Shown here: piece after piece, positions 7,250 through 13,504 of the stretch | Numbering within the stretch: position 1 is the stretch's first letter | Layout of the letters: every line of letters begins with the position of its first letter | Assembly: GCA_041664945.1 (NCBI GenBank) | Contig: JBAYJY010000052.1 | Location: 1-26,266 of the forward strand | DNA length: 26,266 nt | Direction of reading: 5' to 3' | DNA from: JBAYJY01 sp041664945 | GTDB lineage: Bacteria > UBP15 > UBA6099 | Notes under the pieces: model-generated | What the model saw: only the letters and a program-made list of their open reading frames with translations | Databases searched by the model: none | Told to the model about the DNA's origin: nothing | Made by a program: the position numbers and the translations under genes

Positions 7250-8896
7250 ATGAGCATCATTACCAACATCGAAGCGGCAAAGGCGCTGAACGCAAGGAGG
7301 CTGAGCCTTCAGGCGACTGCGACGGCTTCGGAGCGGCTATCGTCCGCGTTGCGCATCAACCGAGGGGCGGACAATCCGTCGGGGCTTGCGATCTCAAAGG
7401 GCATGACGGCGCAGGCGCGTGGGTACAACACAGCGACCGGCAATTGCCAGGACGGTATAAACCTTCTACAGACGATGGACGGCGGGCTTGCGCAGATTCA
7501 CGATATTCTTATCAGGATGCGGGAGCTTGCCGTCAGGGGGGCCAACGACGCCACGCTGACGCAATCCGACAGGAATAAACTTCAAAATGAAAATAATTCA
7601 CTGAAAAGCGAAATAACGCAAATCGCTGATGCAACGACATACAATGAAAAACATATTCTCACGGGCGGGGCAGAGCCGGGGGTTTACAGTATTACATTTT
7701 GTACAAATCGCGACGGCAATTACGAAATATATTCAATGAACACAGATGGTTCGAATCCGGTTAATCTTACGAATAATGCAGCTTGGGACCTTGAGCCTTC
7801 GTTTTCACCGGATGGCTCTAAAATTGCCTTCAGATCAAATCGTAATGGTAATTATGAAATATATGTAATGAATAGTGACGGTTCAAATCAAGTCAGGCTC
7901 ACTAATAATCCCGCCCTTGATGGTGAACCTGTGTGGTCGCCGGATGGCTCTAAAATTGCTTTCAGTTCATATAGTACTGGCGGCGGCGATATATATGTGA
8001 TGAACAGTGACGGTTCAAATCAAGTCAGGCTTACTAATAATCCCGCCGCTGACTGGAATCCAGCATGGTCGCCGGATGGTTCTAAAATCGCATTTACAAC
8101 TTCTCGTGACGGAAATGCCGAAATATATGTAATGAACAGTGATGGTTCAAACCAAGTTAATCTTACAAATAGTCCATTGCCGGACACTCGGCCTGCATGG
8201 TCGCCGGACGGTTCAAGAATTGCTTTCGAATCACAACGTACACTTAATGGCGAAGTATTTGTAATGAATAGCGATGGTTCAAACCAAATTAATCTTACTA
8301 ATAATCCTTCATCTGATGGGGGGCCTGCATGGTCTCCGGATGGTTCAAAAATTTCATTCTCAACAAGCCGCGTTGATATCAGTGAAATATTTATTATGAA
8401 TCCTGATGGTTCAAACCCGGTTAATCTTTCCAATAATCCGGCACAAGATTTCAAATCATCTTATGGCGGTGTAATCTCCTATCCTTATCTACAGGTCGGT
8501 CCGGATAACGGCGCTGATTACAGGATACAGATCACGCTGCCTGATGCGAGGGCGGCATCGATCGGCGCCGCGGGAGCGACTGTTTCAACAGCAGCCGGAG
8601 CGCGGAATGCAATAACCGCAATCGACAACGCGATAGCAAAAGTTTCCTCATACAGAGCAGAAGAAGGAACGATGCAGAAGAAGCTCGAACTCATAGTCAA
8701 CGACAACAGCTTGAGCGGGATAAACATCAGCGCTTCGAACAGCAGGCTTGAGGATGCGGATATAGCGTCTGAGACAGTTGACCTTGCGCGCGAGCAGATA
8801 AAACAGACAACGAACGCTGAAGCGATTATTAAATCGGATGATCTTTCCCGCTCGGTTCTCGATTTGCTCGATGAACAGGCGAAAGCGTTAGCGTAA
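7250..8896 (+). CDS. fliC: Flagellin with six-bladed TolB-like beta-propeller insert (copy B)
   Basis: 548 residues starting at the ATG at 7250, preceded by GGAGAAGGG; an in-frame TTG at 7208 would add 14 unrelated residues and is rejected. Residues 1-144 form the N-terminal D0/D1 region and differ from copy A at only about ten positions. Blade boundaries are 147-190, 191-234, 235-278, 279-322, 323-366 and 367-407, each carrying IYVMNSDGSN and WSPDGS. Residues 410-548 form the C-terminal D1/D0. Blades 1-3 differ from copy A at about 11, 14 and 15 of 44 residues, so the exposed part diverges faster than the N-terminal filament core. Cys66 and Cys151 are conserved in both copies. The propeller replaces D2/D3 and should project from the filament. 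I infer a binding role; nothing in the sequence identifies an enzyme active site. Confidence 0.95.
   Translation: MSIITNIEAAKALNARRLSLQATATASERLSSALRINRGADNPSGLAISKGMTAQARGYNTATGNCQDGINLLQTMDGGLAQIHDILIRMRELAVRGANDATLTQSDRNKLQNENNSLKSEITQIADATTYNEKHILTGGAEPGVYSITFCTNRDGNYEIYSMNTDGSNPVNLTNNAAWDLEPSFSPDGSKIAFRSNRNGNYEIYVMNSDGSNQVRLTNNPALDGEPVWSPDGSKIAFSSYSTGGGDIYVMNSDGSNQVRLTNNPAADWNPAWSPDGSKIAFTTSRDGNAEIYVMNSDGSNQVNLTNSPLPDTRPAWSPDGSRIAFESQRTLNGEVFVMNSDGSNQINLTNNPSSDGGPAWSPDGSKISFSTSRVDISEIFIMNPDGSNPVNLSNNPAQDFKSSYGGVISYPYLQVGPDNGADYRIQITLPDARAASIGAAGATVSTAAGARNAITAIDNAIAKVSSYRAEEGTMQKKLELIVNDNSLSGINISASNSRLEDADIASETVDLAREQIKQTTNAEAIIKSDDLSRSVLDLLDEQAKALA
7688..8473 (+). repeat. 132-bp tandem repeats encoding PD40 blades (copy B)
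   Basis: Six in-frame units encode the flagellin B propeller; units 2 and 3 start at AAAATTGC at 7820 and 7952, exactly 132 bp apart. Units 2-5 share near-identical central parts (VMNSDGSNQ), suggesting recent unit amplification or exchange. Such repeats can recombine to change blade number while keeping frame. Confidence 0.85.
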
Positions 8897-8905
8897 GAGA
8901 AGTTT

Positions 8906-8966
8906 TAGCCACGAAGACACAGAGGCGCGAAGAGAATTCGTTGGGGCGGCCCTGAGTGGCTGCCCC
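8906..8966. repeat. Composite dispersed repeat, copy 2
   Basis: CCACGAAGACACAGAG, then GAATTCG, then GGGGCGGCCC and a partly paired GGCTGCCCC arm, in the same order as at 6962-7013. The hairpin is degenerate here. It begins 10 bp after the flagellin B stop and may act as a weak terminator. Confidence 0.6.
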
Positions 8967-9014
8967 TTATGCGCGCGGCGTCAACTGCGTCGAGCCACTG
9001 GGTTGATGTGTCGC

Positions 9015-9122
9015 CATATGCCGGTCACGATCGACCATACGGCGCCAATGGAGGCAGGCGGCCACTTATATTTTGCGTTGCGTCGAGAACGTGTCGTTGA
9101 TTTATCCAATAACCGGCATATG
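9015..9122. repeat. 11-bp inverted repeat flanking 86 bp
   Basis: CATATGCCGGT (9015-9025) and its exact reverse complement ACCGGCATATG (9112-9122) bracket non-coding sequence upstream of the GH4 gene. This is the only structure I see in the 324-bp gap from 8897 to 9220 besides the repeat at its start. It could be a paired operator or the ends of a small inserted element; I cannot tell which. Confidence 0.45.
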
Positions 9123-9220
9123 CGCTGTTCCATTAGTTTTATACTGATGTATTGTTATTATCGAATATATTTTGTAGTCTTTTCAGACGAAAGAGAATGA
9201 ACGCTGCGGGAGGAACGGGA

Positions 9221-10501
9221 ATGAATGAGGATCTGAGAATAGCGCTTATAGGCGCGGCGGGAATGTCGTTCGGGCCAGTGACGGTATATGACACGATAAT
9301 GTCTGAGAAAGCGAGAGGAGCGACGCTCGTTTTGGTGGACATCAACAAAAAGCGGCTCGACATCTGCTACAAAGCGGCAGTGAGGTTGAACGAGGACGCC
9401 GGATCGCCGGTCAGGATCGAGAAAACAAGCGATATCGCCAAGGCGCTCGACGGAGCAAAATTCGTGCTCACCTCGGTGGAAAACGATAGGTTCAAATACT
9501 GGAAGCAGGATTACACGATACCGAAAAAATACGGGTCGTCGCAGGTTATGGGCGAAAACGGAGGTCCCGGCGGACTGTTCCATTCGCTGAGGAGCGTGAA
9601 GCTTACTCTTTCAATCTGCGCCGATATCGAAAAGTACGCTCCCGACGCTTTCGTCATCAATCTGACAAACCCGATGTCGCGCGTGTGCCTTGCGATAAAC
9701 CGGTATACGAAGCTGCGCAACGTGGGTCTGTGCCACGAATTTCACGGCGGTCTCGAAAGGGTTGCGGCCGCGCTGTTCACGCCCTTCGAAGACATTGACG
9801 GAGAAGCCTCCGGAATCAATCACTTCACATTTTTTTACAAACTGACCAACAACAAGACGGGAGAAGACCTCTATCCGAGAGTGCGCGAGCACATGTCGGT
9901 CTATCCGCTATACTGGGGCACGGTGGTTTCCCGGCTGTTCAAGGATCACGGACTGCTCGCAACATCAACAGACAGCCATGTGGCCGAATATATTCCCGCT
10001 CCGAATAAAATAAAGAAATTGGAATATCCGTTCTGGTTTTATTTCTCTCAGGAATGGGAGATGAGGAACTCGGTGACGATGCAGTGCGGCGACAGGAATT
10101 CGGCCATTCCGAAGAACCTGATCGTTCCGTCCGGCGAACTTACGCTCCCGATCATCGAATGCATGACGACCGGCGAGCGCGTGTATATGGGCGCGGTGAA
10201 CGTGCCCAACAAAGGCTACGTGCCGAATTTCCCTGAGGGCGCGATGGTCGAGGTTGCCGCCTACTGCGACGGGGAGGGGATACACCCGATAGCCACGCCG
10301 CCGGTCAAGGACTCGCTTGCGGCGCTGATGAATGCGCAGATCGAATTGCAGTCGCTAATCGTGGACGCCGCGGCTAAGGGCGACTGGGAGCTTGCCTTCG
10401 AGGCGCTGCTGAAAGACCCGCAGTGTCCGCCGGACAAGGACAAGGCGCGCAAAATGTTCGACGAGATGTGCGTGAAGCAGGCGAAATACCTGCCGTTCTG
10501 A
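9221..10501 (+). CDS. GH4 family alpha-glycosidase (NAD- and Mn-dependent)
   Basis: 426 residues from the ATG at 9221, chosen for the GGGAGG site 7 nt upstream and because the Rossmann strand begins immediately (IALIGAAG, residues 7-14). Two in-frame upstream starts (9152 and 9197) have poor sites. GH4 landmarks in order: Gly-rich NAD loop G11-x-x-G14-x3-G18, ENGGPGG at 112-118, NPMS at 150-153, Cys171-His172-Glu173, and G198-INH-201. In characterised GH4 enzymes the equivalent Cys and His bind the catalytic Mn2+, and hydrolysis runs through transient oxidation by bound NAD. No signal peptide, so cytoplasmic. The family includes alpha-glucosidases, alpha-galactosidases, alpha-galacturonidases and 6-phospho-glycosidases; the sequence does not fix the substrate. 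It stands alone on the plus strand, convergent with the molybdopterin lipoprotein gene. Confidence 0.92.
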   Translation: MNEDLRIALIGAAGMSFGPVTVYDTIMSEKARGATLVLVDINKKRLDICYKAAVRLNEDAGSPVRIEKTSDIAKALDGAKFVLTSVENDRFKYWKQDYTIPKKYGSSQVMGENGGPGGLFHSLRSVKLTLSICADIEKYAPDAFVINLTNPMSRVCLAINRYTKLRNVGLCHEFHGGLERVAAALFTPFEDIDGEASGINHFTFFYKLTNNKTGEDLYPRVREHMSVYPLYWGTVVSRLFKDHGLLATSTDSHVAEYIPAPNKIKKLEYPFWFYFSQEWEMRNSVTMQCGDRNSAIPKNLIVPSGELTLPIIECMTTGERVYMGAVNVPNKGYVPNFPEGAMVEVAAYCDGEGIHPIATPPVKDSLAALMNAQIELQSLIVDAAAKGDWELAFEALLKDPQCPPDKDKARKMFDEMCVKQAKYLPF

Positions 10502-10646
10502 CCCTTCGCGCCCGGCGCAGCTTTTCAATTTGCATTTAATTGCGCTTAGCCAGCATGCTGTAATTACCGGCATATTCGCTTTTTATTTTTCGCCGCGTTC
10601 TGCATGCTCAATTCCGCAATTTGCTTTTAATATCATATCTCAGGTT

Positions 10647-11390
10647 TTAGCGCGCGTGGCATGTGTGGCAGCCGTTGAAAGTCATGCCGTCGCGATTAGG
10701 TTCCCAGAGGTTGCCGATAGTAGAGAAGCCGAGATTTTCCCATGTTCCTTTGTAGTTGGTGTCGCTGGAGAATTCAATGCCTGAAATCCAGCGCGCCCAT
10801 TTGTAGCCCCACTTGAGCTGCGCTGCGAGAATGAAGGGGAATCCGATGTTTTGAGGAATGGTTAAACCGTTGATTTTATCTGCGACAATGATGTCCTTAG
10901 TCATGAGAAAATCGATAGGAAGCGAAGTTGTGAAGCCGTCAATCGAGTGAAAGATGACGACGGTGGCTTCGGGTTTGGGTCCCGCTGATGCGACGAGGTC
11001 GCGAAAATAAACGCCTTCCCATAGGTAGGGCTGAGTCCAGTTTTCCACGCAATGCACGCTGGCGACTTTCTTGTGGCGCGTGAATCCGCCGGTCACCTGA
11101 GAGTAGGTCAGGCTCATAGGACGGTCGACAAGGCCGTAGATATTGAGCCTGTATGCGTTTGTGTCGATGGTTGTGGTGTCATTGGTTTTCGCGCCTTTAA
11201 AATCCGCGATTTTTGTAAGGCTGCCGCCTTCATAGGTTGTAATTTCAACCGGATTTTGAGGCAGCGATCCAATTGAAATTCTCTTGCTTTCGTCGCCTCC
11301 GCCTCCGCCTCCGCAGCCTGCAGCCGCGACGAGAAATAATATTAAGAATCCGAATAATGTTCTTTTCAATTTGATATCATCTTGTCGCAT
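10647..11390 (-). CDS. Sulfite-oxidase-fold molybdopterin lipoprotein ending in CxxCH
   Basis: 247 residues. The start has an AAAGGAG site 7 nt upstream. A hydrophobic segment ends in a lipobox-like AAGC with Cys26 as probable lipidation site, then a Gly-rich linker. The body resembles the oxidoreductase molybdopterin-binding domain: LNIYGLVDRP (82-91), then VHCVENW with Cys114, the position of the molybdenum-ligating cysteine in the sulfite oxidase/MsrP group, and RWISGIEF near the end. It is shorter than full sulfite oxidases, having only the cofactor domain. The last residues are CHTCHAR, so C241-x-x-C244-H245 forms a c-type haem motif three residues from the end. Redox partner and substrate are unknown. 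It is last in a row of minus-strand genes but separated by 264 bp. Confidence 0.85.
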   Translation of the reverse strand: MRQDDIKLKRTLFGFLILFLVAAAGCGGGGGGDESKRISIGSLPQNPVEITTYEGGSLTKIADFKGAKTNDTTTIDTNAYRLNIYGLVDRPMSLTYSQVTGGFTRHKKVASVHCVENWTQPYLWEGVYFRDLVASAGPKPEATVVIFHSIDGFTTSLPIDFLMTKDIIVADKINGLTIPQNIGFPFILAAQLKWGYKWARWISGIEFSSDTNYKGTWENLGFSTIGNLWEPNRDGMTFNGCHTCHAR

Positions 11391-11654
11391 GTTTTAACTC
11401 CTTTGTCATTTGAGTATAAAAGGCGTCCGGCATTCAACAACAAGACGTTTAAGATGGGAAACGGAATGAATCATCGCGGATAACAGAACACAATGCGAAA
11501 CCACCGGCAAAACTTCCGGGGCGGAGACGCATAAAACTATTAATCTTTGGAATGTGTATGATATGAGTAGCTAATTCTTAATTCAGTCTTCTCTTTTTAG
11601 GCATATCTCTCGCGATCAGCCGGAAATCATAATAATCGAGACGATATTTTGGGG

Positions 11655-13181
11655 TTATTCTTTTGACGCCAAATCTTTCAAATTCAGTTCAAGGTATGGT
11701 ATTGTAAAGGCAGGTTGCCATTCGGCGCCTGTTGAATTTTCCCAAGACACGTAGAAGTCCAGGTCTGTCGCGGAGTAAACGACGGAAAGCACGTTCTGGG
11801 ACGGCATTGCCACTGCGGAGGCGATCTCCATAGCGGTTTCCGGGCCTATCAGCTTCTTCACGCCGGTAGCGGCGAAAACGGGTTTGCCTGTGTATGGATT
11901 GTTGAAAGCTCTGCCGGTCTCCAGCGCCAATAGAGCGTCGTATTGAGACTTGTGCCGGTCGAGATACGAACCGCCCTTAACCGGGTTCCCGCCGCCGTCC
12001 TCTCTTCCCGGCCCGTGTGCGGCCGTCTGCGTTTTTCTTATGTCCTGGCTCATGGCGATGTCCGCGCGGAGAACGGCCTGTTTCAACGGCGTTCCGTAAT
12101 GCGTCGGAGAGCCGTTCACAAGAATTATATTCCCTTCCGAATCAGTCCATATCGCATCGCGTTCCACCGGGTCGTCATCATACATAATCGCAGTGAATTT
12201 TCCATTCTCCTCCACAGCCGCCGCGCGGGGACTCCACGCGCCTGTCCCGTAATTCTCCGCGTCGCCGTCGCCAATCAGGAAGTTGTATCCGATTGTGTTT
12301 TCCGCCGACTGAATGATTTTCAACGCGTCGTCAAGGCTGTTCGATTCTTCCAGTATTTTGCGGAACATGACGGTCCAGGGCATGCCGTTCAATTTCTCGA
12401 CTTTGTTCTCGGAGCCGATCTCCGAAACGGTGATGCCCTTATCGTTCATGCCGTTGGTGGCGCCGGTGAAGCCGATGTATCCGGCGGTCATGTAGGAGTT
12501 CAGCTTTTTACCGTTCGCGTCTACCGGCAAATAAACCGTAATAAGCTTGAACCGGTCTGTGCCTGAGCCGGGTTTCCAGTCGAGAATCCGGCTGGAGTAC
12601 AGCTTTCCGCCTTCTGTGCGATCGCCCCATGCGGCGAACGCGGAACATGTGTAAGCGAGTTCGCCCAGAAGGGGACGCAATGATGATTGTTTGCCAAGCA
12701 GAGATCCCATGTCGTTCATGTCGCTGATGTTGGAGATCACCAGCGGCGTAATCAGGTTCAGTTCCGAAATCTCCACGCCCGACTCACGGGCGCCATCGAC
12801 TACGCCTTTTAGTTCCTCTTTAAACGCGTCCGGCACGTGGGGGGACATCATTCCCCATACCGCCATTACAAGTTTCTCGAGGTCTTCCTTCGAGTGTTTG
12901 CCGCCCATCACCATGCTCAAGTCCGTTGCTTTAGTTATCATGGCGATTTGTGGGGCAAGCATCGTCCCGTACTGTTTGCCCATCTCGTAGTGGGTTCCCT
13001 TCAGAACCGCAACGTTAACGCCGCCATAAGATGTCTCAGCCAGCAGCAGACGCCCAGAACCGCTAACTGCAATCACTTTAATATTTCCGGGTTTCTCGAT
13101 CTCCATGCAGAACGCGCCGACTGCCGCAAAAAGCAGAAGCGCCACGGATAGGAGAACGATTCGATTCAAAAGTTTTTTCAT
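11655..13181 (-). CDS. Secreted C45-type Ntn hydrolase (acyltransferase/amidase family)
   Basis: 508 residues with an AAGGAAGG ribosome site. Residues 1-25 form a signal peptide (KKLLNR, hydrophobic core, VGAFC). GTHYEMGKQYG at 62-72 is the N-terminal motif of the C45/acyl-CoA:6-aminopenicillanate acyltransferase-like group. TCSAFAAWGD places Cys179 as the probable nucleophile exposed by autoproteolysis, followed by SSRILDW, a motif typical of this fold. Family members cleave or form amide bonds of fatty acyl or amino acid conjugates; many secreted bacterial ones have no known substrate. 323 bp separate it from the upstream GH106 gene, so it probably has its own promoter. Function beyond the family is inference. 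Confidence 0.88.
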   Translation of the reverse strand: MKKLLNRIVLLSVALLLFAAVGAFCMEIEKPGNIKVIAVSGSGRLLLAETSYGGVNVAVLKGTHYEMGKQYGTMLAPQIAMITKATDLSMVMGGKHSKEDLEKLVMAVWGMMSPHVPDAFKEELKGVVDGARESGVEISELNLITPLVISNISDMNDMGSLLGKQSSLRPLLGELAYTCSAFAAWGDRTEGGKLYSSRILDWKPGSGTDRFKLITVYLPVDANGKKLNSYMTAGYIGFTGATNGMNDKGITVSEIGSENKVEKLNGMPWTVMFRKILEESNSLDDALKIIQSAENTIGYNFLIGDGDAENYGTGAWSPRAAAVEENGKFTAIMYDDDPVERDAIWTDSEGNIILVNGSPTHYGTPLKQAVLRADIAMSQDIRKTQTAAHGPGREDGGGNPVKGGSYLDRHKSQYDALLALETGRAFNNPYTGKPVFAATGVKKLIGPETAMEIASAVAMPSQNVLSVVYSATDLDFYVSWENSTGAEWQPAFTIPYLELNLKDLASKE

Positions 13182-13504
13182 GGTTAACGGCCTTCCTTAT
13201 GTGAAATAAATGTCTGAAAACCCAGTTTGTCTGTAATTATCCATGACAAAATCGAATGGGCATCAACCTGATCTGATACCCAAAAACGAAATAATTCAAA
13301 AGCCTGACTTATCAAGAACAATCAATTTTCGTATTTTATCACAAAACAATTATGCAATAAAAGATAAATCTAAAAATATTTCAGGGCTCGGTTTCAATGG
13401 TTCGCTGACGCTGATCAGAAATAAACCGATTTCGCTATTAGAAATAGATATAATTATATACTGCTGTCTTTGTTATTTGTAACCGGAATAATATCAATCT
13501 TATA
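13182..13504. other. AT-rich intergenic region, no supported gene
   Basis: This gap between two minus-strand genes should hold the promoter of the C45 gene. A 79-codon plus-strand frame at 13243-13482 has no ribosome site and an unstructured composition, so I do not call it. I see no clear hairpin or repeat. Confidence 0.5.

Noticed and set aside
7132..7578. 148-codon plus-strand frame overlapping flagellin B
   Set aside because: It reads the flagellin N-terminal coding region in another frame and has no ribosome site or family signal.
8020..8454. 144-codon minus-strand frame with internal repeats
   Set aside because: It is the antisense of the PD40 blades; its repeats simply mirror the 132-bp units of flagellin B.
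9003..9200. 65-codon plus-strand frame before GH4
   Set aside because: No ribosome site, low-complexity product, and it overlaps the inverted repeat and the likely GH4 promoter region.
13243..13482. 79-codon plus-strand frame in the gap upstream of C45
   Set aside because: No ribosome site, AT-rich sequence and no recognisable features.
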